From Pelagovum sp. HNIBRBA483 (GTDB taxonomy: Bacteria > Pseudomonadota > Alphaproteobacteria > Rhodobacterales > Rhodobacteraceae): DNA of 64,000 bases. Each line of letters starts with the position of its first letter. The first letter of the stretch is position 1. The DNA is taken from assembly GCF_040931995.1 (NCBI RefSeq), contig NZ_CP162412.1, positions 1,860,001-1,924,000 of the forward strand. The letters are read 5' to 3'. This document shows, piece after piece, positions 8,751-18,308 of this stretch. A program made the translations under genes and the position numbers. Below the pieces are notes generated by a model, which made no database searches, was not told the origin of the DNA, and saw only the letters and a program-made list of their open reading frames with translations.

Positions 8751-10548
8751 CCTCCAAAACAAGCCATTCATCCTCAGCATCCGCGAGCTTAGCCTGCCGC
8801 TCAGTGAGTGCTTCGGTCGCCTTCTGGAACTTCACTGGATTTGCCGCATAAAGGTCCGGATCGGCCAATAGCTCTTCAAGCTTCGCGATTTCGGCCGATA
8901 GCCTATCCATGACTTGCGGCAGCTCGGCGAGGCGGTGCTTCTCGGTGAAACTCAGACCAGCCGGTTGCAGCTTTTCCGGCGCACGCTCTTTGCGCTGCTT
9001 CTCCGTTTTGACCTTCTCAGCCTTTGCAGCGGTCGGTATCTCACCGCGCTGCGCCTGATAATCCGACCAACCGCCAGCATAAATCACCGCACGGCCATTC
9101 CCCTCCATCGCCACGGTCGTCGTCGCCACCCTGTCGAGAAAATCACGGTCGTGGCTCACCAAGAGCACAGTTCCATCGTAATCGTCGAGAATTTCCTGCA
9201 AAAGGTCCAGCGTCTCGATATCGAGATCGTTCGTCGGCTCGTCTAACACCAGCAGGTTCGATGACTTCGCCATCAACTTTGCAAGCAAGAGCCGCGCTTT
9301 TTCCCCACCCGAAAGCGAGCGCACCGGCGCGCGGGCCTGCGCCTCATCGAAAAGGAAGTCCTTGAGGTAGCCAACGACATGACGCGGCTCGCCTCGCACC
9401 ATGACCTGATCAGCGCGTCCTCCAACCCGCATGTCGGGGTCGCCGGTGAGGCTTTCCCAGAGGCTCATCTCAGGGTTAAGTTGCGCACGGGCTTGATCAA
9501 AGACCGCTACTTTCAGATTGGTTCCGTGTCGGATTGTTCCCTGATCAGGTGGCATTTCCCCAAGCAAAACCTTGATCAACGTTGTCTTTCCAACGCCATT
9601 CGGCCCGACAAATGCAATGCGATCCTTCCGCTGCACCGTCAGATCAAAAGCGCGCACCAGCACGCGATCGCCAAATGCCTTCGAGACATCTTTCGCCTCG
9701 ATGACCTTCTTTCCCGATGCTGGACCGCTCTCAAGTGACAGCGCCGCCGCGCCTTGGCGCCTGATTTGCGCTGCCCGCTCTGCGCGCAAATCTTGTAGTG
9801 CCCGCACCCGCCCCATATTACGCTTTCGCCGCGCACTGATCCCCTCAACCGCCCAGCGCGCTTCGGCTTTGATTTTTCGGTTCAATTTGTGGCGGGCTTG
9901 ATCTTCCTCTTCCCAGATCTTGTCGCGCCACGCCTCGAACCCTTCGAAGCCGGTTTCCTGACGGCGCACCTCACCACGGTCTATCCACAAGGTAGCTCGC
10001 GTCAGATTGCGCAAAAATGTCCTGTCATGAGAGATCAGAACATAGGCCGACGAGGTGCGCGAAAGTTCAGCCTCAAGCCACTTGATCGCCTCGATATCGA
10101 GATGGTTGGTCGGCTCATCAAGCAACATCAAATCAGGTGTCTCGGCCATCAGTTTGGCAAGCGCGGCACGCCGACGCTCGCCCCCCGATGCGGTCGCAAC
10201 ATCGCGTTCAGGATCAAACTTCAGCCCCTGTGCGACCATCTCCACCCGATAAGCATCTGCTTCAGTGAGGCCGCTCAGCGCAAAGTCTCCCAAGGTCGCG
10301 CAACCCTCCATCGTCGGCTCTTGCTCCATGTAGCCCACCGCGACCCCGGGAGAGAGTACCCGTTGCCCTGAATCGGGCTCAACGATTCCACCGAGGACTT
10401 TGAGCAATGTGGACTTCCCCGAACCGTTCCGGCCAACCAGTGCCACCCGATCCCCGGACTGAACAACGAGGCTCAGCGTGTCGAATACAGGATTACCCCC
10501 GAATGTGAGGGATATATCGGTGATCTGGAGTAGAGGTGCGCGCGCCAT
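8734..10548 (-). CDS. ABC-F family ATPase (Uup-like)
   Basis: A 604-residue soluble protein with two ABC cassettes and no membrane domain, the layout of ABC-F proteins that act on the ribosome. Cassette 1 has Walker A GRNGSGKST, signature SGGERRRAALAKL and LLDEPTNHLDIE; cassette 2 has GPNGVGKTT, LSGGEKARLLLAKL and VLDEPTNDLDIE. The linker is highly basic (RRKRNMGRVRALQDLR), and the C-terminus from about 530 is a Lys/Glu-rich coiled coil, as in Uup. The precise role (translation rescue, DNA transposition suppression) cannot be told from sequence. Confidence 0.93.
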   Translation of the reverse strand: MARAPLLQITDISLTFGGNPVFDTLSLVVQSGDRVALVGRNGSGKSTLLKVLGGIVEPDSGQRVLSPGVAVGYMEQEPTMEGCATLGDFALSGLTEADAYRVEMVAQGLKFDPERDVATASGGERRRAALAKLMAETPDLMLLDEPTNHLDIEAIKWLEAELSRTSSAYVLISHDRTFLRNLTRATLWIDRGEVRRQETGFEGFEAWRDKIWEEEDQARHKLNRKIKAEARWAVEGISARRKRNMGRVRALQDLRAERAAQIRRQGAAALSLESGPASGKKVIEAKDVSKAFGDRVLVRAFDLTVQRKDRIAFVGPNGVGKTTLIKVLLGEMPPDQGTIRHGTNLKVAVFDQARAQLNPEMSLWESLTGDPDMRVGGRADQVMVRGEPRHVVGYLKDFLFDEAQARAPVRSLSGGEKARLLLAKLMAKSSNLLVLDEPTNDLDIETLDLLQEILDDYDGTVLLVSHDRDFLDRVATTTVAMEGNGRAVIYAGGWSDYQAQRGEIPTAAKAEKVKTEKQRKERAPEKLQPAGLSFTEKHRLAELPQVMDRLSAEIAKLEELLADPDLYAANPVKFQKATEALTERQAKLADAEDEWLVLEEKAGN

Positions 10549-10644
10549 AATGCTGGGCTATTCGCCATCCACAGAAAGATCAATGCTTTGTCGACCTCGC
10601 AGAATTAATTTGGCACTCGGGCTTGCTGCTGCGATTGTCGTCAG

Positions 10645-11313
10645 ATGAACCCGCGCCGTAAACTCATTAACTGGGCCAACATCGCCACCAAATTGGCAAC
10701 GCTTGCGGCGGTCGGCTTCGCCATTCATATCGCGATCGACTGGGCCATGGCGCAGATTTCAAAACTTGAAAGCGATCAGGCAGCATTGGCAATGTTCAGC
10801 ATGATGATTATCGCGCTGATCGCCTACGCGATCTTGATGGCCACCCCTTTCGTTCCGGGGATAGAGCTGGGCATTTCCCTACTCGTCCTTCGGGGCGCAG
10901 AGATCGCTCCTTTCATCTATCTATCAACCGTTTCCGGCCTGTTGCTTGCCTATTTTGTGGGCCGTTATATGCCCCTGATTTGGTTCTCGAATTTTTTAAG
11001 TGAGCTTGGCCTGAGACGGGCAGCTGATTTGATCGAAAACCTCGCACAGCGTGGTCCGGACGCCCAAGAATCAGAACTGCACGCGCGCGTTCCGAATTGG
11101 CTGCGGCCATTCATTACCAAATGGCGCTACCTTACGTTGGCGGCACTTCTCAACATCCCCGGCAATGTGGTTCTCGGTGGCGGCGGTGGCATCATGCTCG
11201 CATCAGGTTTGAGCCGCAGATTTAGTATTCCCTTTACCGCACTCACGGTTGCGCTGGCCGTTGCGCCGGTGCCGTTATCGGTCTGGCTCTTAGGGGTCGA
11301 GATTCTGAATTAG
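10645..11313 (+). CDS. Polytopic membrane protein, VTT/DedA-like
   Basis: A 222-residue protein with about five hydrophobic segments (roughly 13-35, 45-70, 75-105, 165-185, 195-220). The stretch around PFVPGIELGISLLVLRG and the C-terminal GNVVLGGGGGIMLASGLSR resemble the re-entrant loops of the SNARE-associated/VTT (DedA, TVP38) family, but I do not recognise a specific member. No clear ribosome binding site precedes the ATG. It lies between the divergent ABC-F gene and the ASKHA gene, with no evident functional link. Confidence 0.6.
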   Translation: MNPRRKLINWANIATKLATLAAVGFAIHIAIDWAMAQISKLESDQAALAMFSMMIIALIAYAILMATPFVPGIELGISLLVLRGAEIAPFIYLSTVSGLLLAYFVGRYMPLIWFSNFLSELGLRRAADLIENLAQRGPDAQESELHARVPNWLRPFITKWRYLTLAALLNIPGNVVLGGGGGIMLASGLSRRFSIPFTALTVALAVAPVPLSVWLLGVEILN

Positions 11314-11403
11314 TCCGCGATTTGACTCTTTTATGACGCATGTCGCCTTTCCCTAATGATCTTCCCTGTTACATTCCGCTCAGAAATTGATTGAGGCGTT
11401 GTA

Positions 11404-13449
11404 ATGAGCACTGATCCACTCGTCATCTTCACTCCCTCCGGCAAGCGCGGTCGCTTCCCTGTAGGCACACCAATCCTTACAGCAGCTCGGCAGCTTGGTG
11501 TCGATCTCGACTCGGTTTGCGGTGGCCGCGGTATCTGTTCGAAATGCCAGATCACGCCCTCTTTCGGCGAGTTTCCCAAGCACGGCGTCACGGTCCATGA
11601 AGATGCACTCAACGCGTTCAACGCCGTTGAAGAAAGATACGACCGCATTCGCGGCCTGAAAGCCGGTCGCAGGCTCGGTTGTCAGGCCACCGTCCAACGC
11701 GACGTGGTGATAGACGTTCCGCCCGAAAGCCAAGTTCACCGGCAGGTTGTCCGCAAAGCTGCCAGTACTCGGGCGATGATAATGGATCCGGCGACCAAGC
11801 TGTTTTACATCGAAGTACAAGAGCCGGACATGCATGAGCCAACCGGCGACTTGGAGCGCGTGGCCCGCGCCCTTAAGGAACAATGGAACATCGAGAATGT
11901 CAGCGCGGCACTCCCGATCTTGCGCAAGCTCCAACCTGCTCTGCGTAAAGGTGGATGGACCGCTACAGTCGTCCTGAATAAAGGCCACCGTGATACGGCC
12001 TACAGGATCCTCGACATCCACCCCGGCTTCCATGAAGAACGAATCTACGGCCTTGCTATCGATCTTGGCTCAACGACCATTGCCGCACATCTTTGCGACC
12101 TCAGGAACGGCACGGTCATCGCTTCAGCGGGCGTGATGAACCCCCAGATTCGCTTTGGCGAAGACCTCATGAGCCGCGTTTCCTACTCCATGATGAACCC
12201 AGGTGGCGATCTTGAGATGACCAACGCCGTCCGCGATGCGATCAACACGCTCACCACGGAAATTGCGGCCGAGGGCAACATCGAGCCATCGCAGATCATG
12301 GAGGCGGTCTTCGTCTGCAACCCTGTGATGCACCACCTCCTCCTTGGGATTGATCCCGTCGAGCTTGGGCAAGCGCCATTCGCCCTCGCAACCTCGGAAA
12401 GCGTCAGCCTCGGCGCGAGCGAGATGGGGCTCTCCTCAATGAACGATTCCGCGCGCGTGTTCATCCTACCCTGTATCGCGGGCCATGTCGGAGCCGATGC
12501 CGCCGCGGTAGCGCTGTCCGAGGAGCCAGGTAAATCCGATGACCTTGTGCTGATCGTCGATGTCGGTACCAATGCCGAAATTCTTCTCGGCAACAAAGAG
12601 CGCGTTCTCGCATGTTCCTCACCGACCGGCCCTGCCTTTGAGGGCGCTCAAATCAGTTCCGGCCAGCGCGCCGCTCCCGGCGCCATCGAGCGTGTTGAAA
12701 TTGATCCGGCAACTAAGGAGCCGCGTTTCCGCATAATTGGCTGTGACCTCTGGTCCGACGATGACGGCTTCATGGAGGCAACCAAAGGTTCCGGCATCAC
12801 CGGCATCTGCGGCTCCGGCATCATCGAAGCCGTCGCTGAAATGCGTATCGCCGGCATCCTCGACCCCAAAGGGCTGATCGGCTCCGCTGAACAGGTCGGC
12901 ACTTCCAGATGTATCGCAGAAGGGCGCACACACTCCTTTGTGCTGCATGACGGCACCGCCGACGGCGGCCCCCTCATTAGCGTAACCCAAAGTGACATTC
13001 GCGCCATCCAGCTGGCAAAATCTGCCCTCTACGCTGGTGCGCGCCTCCTTATGGATGAAATGGACGTGGACACCGTCGATCGCGTCGTCTTAGCGGGTGC
13101 CTTTGGCGCCCATATCTCGCCGAAACATGCCATGGTCCTCGGTATGATCCCCGACGCGCCACTGGATAAAGTGGCCTCAGCCGGTAATGCGGCCGGAACA
13201 GGCGCGCGTATCGCGTTGTGCTCCGTCGAAGCCCGCCAAGCCATCGAAAAAACCGTTCGCGAAATTACCAAAGTCGAAACTGCTATTGAGCCGAAGTTCC
13301 AGGAGCATTTTGTCAATGCCAACGCAATCCCACATGCAACCGATCCGTTCCCGCACTTGGGCGAAGTGACCACCCTCCCCGAGGTTAATTTCAACCAGCA
13401 GAAGGGGGGATCAGAGGAAAGTGGACGTAGGCGTCGGCGGCGCGGCTAG
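11404..13449 (+). CDS. ASKHA-domain ferredoxin/ATPase, RamA-like corrinoid protein reactivator
   Basis: A 681-residue protein. Residues 1-100 form a 2Fe-2S ferredoxin domain with cysteines 39, 45, 48 and 93 (CGGRGICSKC, then LGCQ); the rest is a DUF4445/ASKHA actin-like ATPase with AIDLGSTTIAAHL, VDVGTNAEI and GAFGAH motifs. Characterised relatives (RamA, RACo) reductively reactivate corrinoid proteins of cobalamin-dependent methyltransferases in an ATP-dependent way. A GAGGCG precedes the ATG. Unusually, no methyltransferase or corrinoid protein gene is beside it. The C-terminus ends in a run of six arginines (GRRRRRRG), of unknown meaning. Confidence 0.88.
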   Translation: MSTDPLVIFTPSGKRGRFPVGTPILTAARQLGVDLDSVCGGRGICSKCQITPSFGEFPKHGVTVHEDALNAFNAVEERYDRIRGLKAGRRLGCQATVQRDVVIDVPPESQVHRQVVRKAASTRAMIMDPATKLFYIEVQEPDMHEPTGDLERVARALKEQWNIENVSAALPILRKLQPALRKGGWTATVVLNKGHRDTAYRILDIHPGFHEERIYGLAIDLGSTTIAAHLCDLRNGTVIASAGVMNPQIRFGEDLMSRVSYSMMNPGGDLEMTNAVRDAINTLTTEIAAEGNIEPSQIMEAVFVCNPVMHHLLLGIDPVELGQAPFALATSESVSLGASEMGLSSMNDSARVFILPCIAGHVGADAAAVALSEEPGKSDDLVLIVDVGTNAEILLGNKERVLACSSPTGPAFEGAQISSGQRAAPGAIERVEIDPATKEPRFRIIGCDLWSDDDGFMEATKGSGITGICGSGIIEAVAEMRIAGILDPKGLIGSAEQVGTSRCIAEGRTHSFVLHDGTADGGPLISVTQSDIRAIQLAKSALYAGARLLMDEMDVDTVDRVVLAGAFGAHISPKHAMVLGMIPDAPLDKVASAGNAAGTGARIALCSVEARQAIEKTVREITKVETAIEPKFQEHFVNANAIPHATDPFPHLGEVTTLPEVNFNQQKGGSEESGRRRRRRG

Positions 13450-13514
13450 GCTGTCTTAGGCGCTGTTTCAATCTTGACGCCCCGTCGCACCGCGACTACG
13501 TCAGATTGGTGAAC

Positions 13515-13588
13515 GCGGGTATGGTGAAAAGGTATCACGCGAGCTTCCCAAGCTTAAGTTACGGGTTCGATTCCCGTTACCCGCTCCA
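13515..13588 (+). tRNA. tRNA-Gly (anticodon CCC)
   Basis: A complete cloverleaf folds by hand: acceptor stem GCGGGTA/TACCCGC (7 of 7 pairs), D stem GTGA/TCAC, anticodon stem CGAGC/GCTTA with loop TTCCCAA (one G-T and one C-A pair), T stem ACGGG/CCCGT with loop TTCGATT, discriminator T and an encoded CCA. Anticodon CCC reads GGG. It stands alone between the ASKHA gene and convergent pgi; no integrase is near it. Confidence 0.97.
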
Positions 13589-13659
13589 CTCTTCCTAAGA
13601 CCCACCTAGCGTCGCTTACACGCGGTGCGCAAAAAACCAGTCTATGTCATCCGAAGCGA

Positions 13660-15261
13660 CTATAGGCCTCGGGTGCGAAGGAACTGCACCAGCCCAGCAG
13701 TTGAGCCATCCTTGCCGTCAGCACTTTCGCGCCCTTCAACGATGGGCTGAAGCGCTGTCGCCAACTCTTTACCAAGCTCAACGCCCCATTGGTCGTATGA
13801 ATTGATGCCAAGGATGGCCCCCTCGACAAACACCCGATGCTCATAAAGAGCAATGATCTGGCCCAGCGTGAAAGGGTCAAGTTGCGGATAAGCCAAGGTC
13901 GTGGATGGGCGATTACCAGGGAACACCCGATGCCGCGCCTGACGCTCTTGCTCCCCGCCCTCAAAATCAAGCCGCCCAGCGATTTTCATTGCCTCATCTA
14001 GCGAGCGTCCCTTCATGAGCGCTTCGGACTGCGCCAAGCAATTCGCGACAAGCAATTGATGCTGATGATGCAAATCATCCTCATGTCCGCGCGCCGCAAC
14101 CATGAACTCACACGGAACGATGCGCGTACCTTGGTGGATCAACTGATAAAACGCATGCTGCCCGTTGGTACCAGGTTCCCCCCATACGACAGGTCCGCTA
14201 TCGACAGGCAGATCAGCACCGTCAATGCTCACACGCTTGCCATTACTCTCCATTTCAAGCTGCTGAAGGTAGGCCGGCAGCCGCGCTAGGCGATTATCAT
14301 ATGGCAGAACGGCGCGGGTCGTGTATCCGCAGATCTGATTGTGCCACACACCAACCAAAGCCAGCATCGCAGGCATGTTCTCTTCCCACTTGGCCGAACA
14401 GAAATGTCGGTCCATCGCCTGTCCGCCGCGCAGGAACGCCCTGAATGCATTGGAGCCAATAGCGATCATCAGGCTAAGCCCGATTGGACCCCACATGGAA
14501 TAACGTCCTCCGACCCAATCTTCGAAGCCGAAAACATGCGCATCCGGGATACCGAACGCACTCGTTTTGTCTCCCGCGGTGGAAAGGGCTGCGAACTGCT
14601 GCGCGGGATTTTCTACGCTCTGCCCCATCCATGCCTTTGCGGTACGCGCGTTTGTCATGGTTTCGATGGTGGTAAAGGTCTTGGACGCAACGATGACGAT
14701 CGTTGTGGTCGGGTCACAGCCGCGCAGAACTTCCGCAATATCTGCCGGATCGACATTCGAAACGAAATGGCATCGCGGTCCGTCATGAAATGGCGAAAGC
14801 GCTCGCACCGCCATCGCAGGGCCAAGATCGGACCCTCCAATGCCGATATTCACGACATCAGTGATTTTCCCGCCAGCGCCAGTGTATGCACCCGAGCGAA
14901 CGTCTTCGGCAAACCTCTCCATCCGGTCGAGCGTTCCGAGCACTTCTGGCATCACATCAGCACCCGAGACAACGACGCCGTCGCCATCAAGGTTGCGCAG
15001 CGCCGTATGCAAAACTGCACGATCCTCGGTTACATTGATCCGGTCGCCCCGAAACATCGCATCCCGCTTGGCTGCAACGTCCGCAGCATCGAGAAGCGCA
15101 ACCAACAAGGCGCGCCCGTCCGCATCAATATTGGTCTTTGAATAATCAAAGACCATATCGCCGCAGCTTACGGAAAACGATCCTGCCCTCGCCTCGTCGA
15201 AAAGGGTTTCAAACCGGCGGTCCTGTACCGCCTGAAAGTGTTGCTTTAGATCATTCCACAT
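13660..15261 (-). CDS. pgi: Glucose-6-phosphate isomerase
   Basis: A 533-residue Pgi interconverting glucose 6-phosphate and fructose 6-phosphate. Seen are NIGIGGSDLGP, the family signature VGGRYSMWGPIGL, GEPGTNGQHAFYQLIHQGT with the catalytic His region, and the C-terminal SYDQWGVELGK. It is last of the zwf-pgl-pgi set, starting 3 bases after the pgl stop. In Rhodobacteraceae, sugars mostly run through Entner-Doudoroff, so Pgi here mainly cycles triose-derived or fructose carbon back to Zwf (inference). Confidence 0.98.
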   Translation of the reverse strand: MWNDLKQHFQAVQDRRFETLFDEARAGSFSVSCGDMVFDYSKTNIDADGRALLVALLDAADVAAKRDAMFRGDRINVTEDRAVLHTALRNLDGDGVVVSGADVMPEVLGTLDRMERFAEDVRSGAYTGAGGKITDVVNIGIGGSDLGPAMAVRALSPFHDGPRCHFVSNVDPADIAEVLRGCDPTTTIVIVASKTFTTIETMTNARTAKAWMGQSVENPAQQFAALSTAGDKTSAFGIPDAHVFGFEDWVGGRYSMWGPIGLSLMIAIGSNAFRAFLRGGQAMDRHFCSAKWEENMPAMLALVGVWHNQICGYTTRAVLPYDNRLARLPAYLQQLEMESNGKRVSIDGADLPVDSGPVVWGEPGTNGQHAFYQLIHQGTRIVPCEFMVAARGHEDDLHHQHQLLVANCLAQSEALMKGRSLDEAMKIAGRLDFEGGEQERQARHRVFPGNRPSTTLAYPQLDPFTLGQIIALYEHRVFVEGAILGINSYDQWGVELGKELATALQPIVEGRESADGKDGSTAGLVQFLRTRGL

Positions 15262-15264
15262 CGT

Positions 15265-15936
15265 TCAAACCTCTGCCCAATGAACCACCGCATCAGCAAG
15301 CACGGCGGCTATCGGTGCCTCCTCCGGCGGAAGCGAGATCGCTTTTTCAAGTGCTGCACGCTTCTTCTCACCTATAATGACCACATGGCACGAAAGGGCG
15401 CCCTGCAAGACCTTTGCCGAAAGGGTAATCCTCGGCTCCGGCGCGCCAGGTGCCCGCATGGGATACAGGATGCCGTCGCCAAAAAGGGCGTCATTAAGTC
15501 GGTCGGCTTCTGGGAAGATCGACGCCGTATGCATGTCATCGCCCATGCCAAGCAAACACACGCTTAACGGCAGATGCGGCGCAATCCCCTCTGCCAGAGC
15601 ATTCAATTTTTCTTCTGGCGCATCAGCCTGCTGATAGAGCGGCAACAACGTTGCCGCCGACGCCCTCCCCGTGAACAAGCGTTCGCGAATCAAACGCGTA
15701 TTAGATCGGTCCGAATCTTCGGGCACCCATCTTTCGTCCGTAAGGACAACATTAACGCGGTCCCATGGGAGGTCAGCGGCACAAAGGCTATCAAAAATCG
15801 GACCTGGAGTCGTTCCACCAGGAACGGCAAGTGTGATGCTATCTTCGTGGAACAGCGCCTGCTCCAATTCACCCGCGATCCGGTTCGCAACATCAACCAT
15901 CATGATATCGGAGTCGACATATTCGATGAGTTCCAT
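15265..15936 (-). CDS. pgl: 6-phosphogluconolactonase
   Basis: A 223-residue lactonase that hydrolyses 6-phosphogluconolactone to 6-phosphogluconate, the step after Zwf. Family features include AVPGGTTPGPIFDSL, LTDERWVPEDSDRSN and LLGMGDDMHTASIFP. The ATG at 15936 is preceded by a GGGGGGA run and starts the conserved region; an upstream in-frame ATG at 15999 adds 21 poorly fitting residues. It follows zwf by about 100 bases and precedes pgi by 3 bases. Confidence 0.96.
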   Translation of the reverse strand: MELIEYVDSDIMMVDVANRIAGELEQALFHEDSITLAVPGGTTPGPIFDSLCAADLPWDRVNVVLTDERWVPEDSDRSNTRLIRERLFTGRASAATLLPLYQQADAPEEKLNALAEGIAPHLPLSVCLLGMGDDMHTASIFPEADRLNDALFGDGILYPMRAPGAPEPRITLSAKVLQGALSCHVVIIGEKKRAALEKAISLPPEEAPIAAVLADAVVHWAEV

Positions 15937-16039
15937 TGGCGTGTCATCCCCCCTGTTCAGGCTTCGCTTTGCACATCCGCGTATGCATGGGTTGTGCATC
16001 GATTGTGCATCAGTTGTGTATGGCCGAAAATCCGAAACT

Positions 16040-17491
16040 TTAACGAATTTCCCGCCACTTTCGGCCGTCTCGATGCATCAACATCATAGAATCCTCAGGC
16101 CCCGCCGACCCCGCTTCATAAAGCTTGGGAACATCATTTCGTATCTCCCAACCTTTTATGATCGGATCAGTCCACTCCCACGCAGCTTCGACCTCATCCC
16201 CTCGCATAAACAGCGTTTGATTGCCTCGGATCACGTCCATGATCAGACGCTCATACGCATCGGGTACGTCGTCTACATCCGCGCCGAGCGCATCGGCAAA
16301 CGTCATGTCCAATGGAACATCGATCAAACGCATGCCGCCTGGGCCAGGCTCTTTGATCGTCATTTGTAGGTCAATGCCCTCATTTGGCTGAAGCCGGATC
16401 GATAAAATATTTCGATGACGAGCCTCATCGCCCTCAAAGATCGAATGCCCCAAGTCCTTGAAAACGACGGCAATTTCAGAGGAACGGGACCGAAGGCGCT
16501 TGCCAGTTCTCAAGTAGAATGGAACACCCGCCCAACGCCAATTATTTATGTGACACTTCATCGCGATGAAGCTTTCAGTGAAGGAACGCGCATTTTCAGC
16601 GTCTTCACGATAACTCGGCCCCTCCGATCCGGCATCATACTGCCCTCTGACAATGTGATGAGGATCAACGGGCTGTAAGGCACGGATAACTTTTAACTTT
16701 TCATCTCTGACTTCATCCGCACCAAATTTGTTCGGCGGCTCCATCGCGATCAGGCAGAGCAGCTGCATTAGGTGGTTCTGCACCATATCACGCATGGCAC
16801 CTGAATTGTCATAATAGCTTCCGCGCCCACCTACGCCGACGGTTTCTGCGACCGTGACTTGGATGTGATCAACATAGTGGCTATTCCACAGAGGCTCGAA
16901 CAGAACATTGCCAAACCGTATGGCCATAAGGTTTTGAACTGTCTCTTTTCCCAAATAGTGATCAATGCGATAGATTTGGCGCTCATCAAAGTGCTTCGCC
17001 AAGATTGCATTCAATGCACGCGCTGTGGGCAGATCATGCCCAAAGGGCTTTTCGACGACGATACGACTTTCAGAGGTCGCAATAGCATATTCATGCAATT
17101 TATCAGCGAGCGCACCAAAAAGACTTGGAGCGACCGAGAAGTAAAACGCACGAACGACACCGTCCCGCATGAGTGATTTGAGGTGGTCCCAGCCGTCACC
17201 CGCGACCGCATCAACCGCAACGTAATCAATCATATTGAGGAACGCAGCCAGTTCGTCTGCCCCCGACTTTTCGTCGCCACCAAACTCTTTAATCGCTTCT
17301 TCTAATAGAGATTTGTACTCAGCTGGTTCCATCGAGGAACGGGCTGCGCCAATGATCCGACTGTCTGCCGGAAGTTGTCCGGAGAGAAAACGGCGGAACA
17401 ACCCAGGGATAATTTTTCGCCGAGCAAGATCGCCAGTCCCGCCAAAAATAACTAGGTCAAAGGGATCGACGGGTATGACACGCGAAACCAT
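16040..17491 (-). CDS. zwf: Glucose-6-phosphate 1-dehydrogenase
   Basis: A 483-residue enzyme oxidising glucose 6-phosphate to the lactone with NAD(P)+. It has the nucleotide motif FGGTGDLARRKIIPGL near the start, the substrate-binding RIDHYLGKE with catalytic His region, and EKPFGHD. It is first in the minus-strand unit with pgl and pgi. A perfect LacI-type palindrome lies 35-48 bases before the start codon, so sugar-responsive repression or activation of the unit is likely (inference). Confidence 0.98.
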   Translation of the reverse strand: MVSRVIPVDPFDLVIFGGTGDLARRKIIPGLFRRFLSGQLPADSRIIGAARSSMEPAEYKSLLEEAIKEFGGDEKSGADELAAFLNMIDYVAVDAVAGDGWDHLKSLMRDGVVRAFYFSVAPSLFGALADKLHEYAIATSESRIVVEKPFGHDLPTARALNAILAKHFDERQIYRIDHYLGKETVQNLMAIRFGNVLFEPLWNSHYVDHIQVTVAETVGVGGRGSYYDNSGAMRDMVQNHLMQLLCLIAMEPPNKFGADEVRDEKLKVIRALQPVDPHHIVRGQYDAGSEGPSYREDAENARSFTESFIAMKCHINNWRWAGVPFYLRTGKRLRSRSSEIAVVFKDLGHSIFEGDEARHRNILSIRLQPNEGIDLQMTIKEPGPGGMRLIDVPLDMTFADALGADVDDVPDAYERLIMDVIRGNQTLFMRGDEVEAAWEWTDPIIKGWEIRNDVPKLYEAGSAGPEDSMMLMHRDGRKWREIR

Positions 17492-17525
17492 AACAATTCT
17501 CCAATGATCTCCACTAGCACCATTG

Positions 17526-17539
17526 CGTTAGCGCTAACG
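17526..17539. promoter_or_regulatory. LacI-family-type operator in front of zwf
   Basis: A perfect 14-base palindrome, CGTTAGCGCTAACG, 35 bases upstream of the zwf start. The central AGCGCT core with flanking TT/AA is typical of operators for LacI-family repressors in proteobacteria. It differs by one base per half-site from the palindrome near the LacI gene at 52.5 kb. Which regulator binds is unknown. Confidence 0.65.
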
Positions 17540-17592
17540 AGTGCGTGATAACTTGGTTGCTTCGCAGTGTCTAGGGCGCGCCGAAAAGAGTT

Positions 17593-18177
17593 TCACTCCT
17601 GAAGCTCAGTATCCCAGTACAAAAAGTCCAACCAGCTATCGTGCAAATAATTGGGTGGGAATTTTCTTCCAAGGTTTCTGAGCTGCTCCGCTTCAGGGCG
17701 CCGAGGTAGCTTCGTCAATCTAAGTCCTGAGCTCCTCAGATTCTTGGATCCTTTCCGAAGGTTGCACGCCGCACAAGCCGCGACAACATTTTCCCAACTG
17801 GTCACTCCACCCTTGGAACGAGGAATCACATGATCAAAGGTTAGATCAGTTTTTGCCCCACAGTACTGACAACTGAATTCGTCACGAAGAAACAAATTGA
17901 ACCGCGTGAAAGCAACGCTCTTTTGTGGGCGAACATAGTCTTTCAAGACAACAACAGAGGGTATCCTAATCGTCGTTGACGGGCTTCTCACAACCCTTTC
18001 ATATTCCGCAACCGTGGTAACCCTGTCTCGCCAAACGGCCTTGATCGCGTCCTGCCAAGGCCAAACCGATAAGGGGTAATACGATAATGGCCGATAGTCA
18101 GCATTGAGAACCAAAGTTGGGTTCTTACAAGATGCAGTAATCGCAAGTTTGTCGGCGCTGTGATGTTGTATATTCAT
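17593..18177 (-). CDS. HNH endonuclease domain protein
   Basis: A 194-residue protein with a C-terminal HNH domain: zinc cysteines 103, 106 and 135, 138 (CQYCG and CAACN), and the catalytic DHVIPRSKGG with Asp115-His116 followed by the WENVVAAC segment. The N-terminal VLNADYRPLSYYPLS is characteristic of a widely conserved chromosomal HNH family in alphaproteobacteria. Target and role are unknown; nothing nearby indicates a restriction system or mobile intron. It stands alone. Confidence 0.9.
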   Translation of the reverse strand: MNIQHHSADKLAITASCKNPTLVLNADYRPLSYYPLSVWPWQDAIKAVWRDRVTTVAEYERVVRSPSTTIRIPSVVVLKDYVRPQKSVAFTRFNLFLRDEFSCQYCGAKTDLTFDHVIPRSKGGVTSWENVVAACAACNLRKGSKNLRSSGLRLTKLPRRPEAEQLRNLGRKFPPNYLHDSWLDFLYWDTELQE

Positions 18178-18308
18178 CCCGCGACAATCTCCCTACCTTG
18201 ACCTCTCATCAACTTCTGGCACCAGAATGCTGCCTCTCTACTAGCCTAGTGTAACGATATATTGACGGCACCAACAAGCAAGCACAATATATGGTCACAC
18301 TTTCAATC

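Noticed and set aside
13515-13588. tRNA-Gly as an integration site of a mobile island
   Set aside because: No integrase, no partial tRNA copy in the vicinity and normal housekeeping genes on both sides.
14341-15141. 266-residue open frame on the plus strand
   Set aside because: Antisense to pgi, rich in His, Arg and Cys as expected for a shadow frame.
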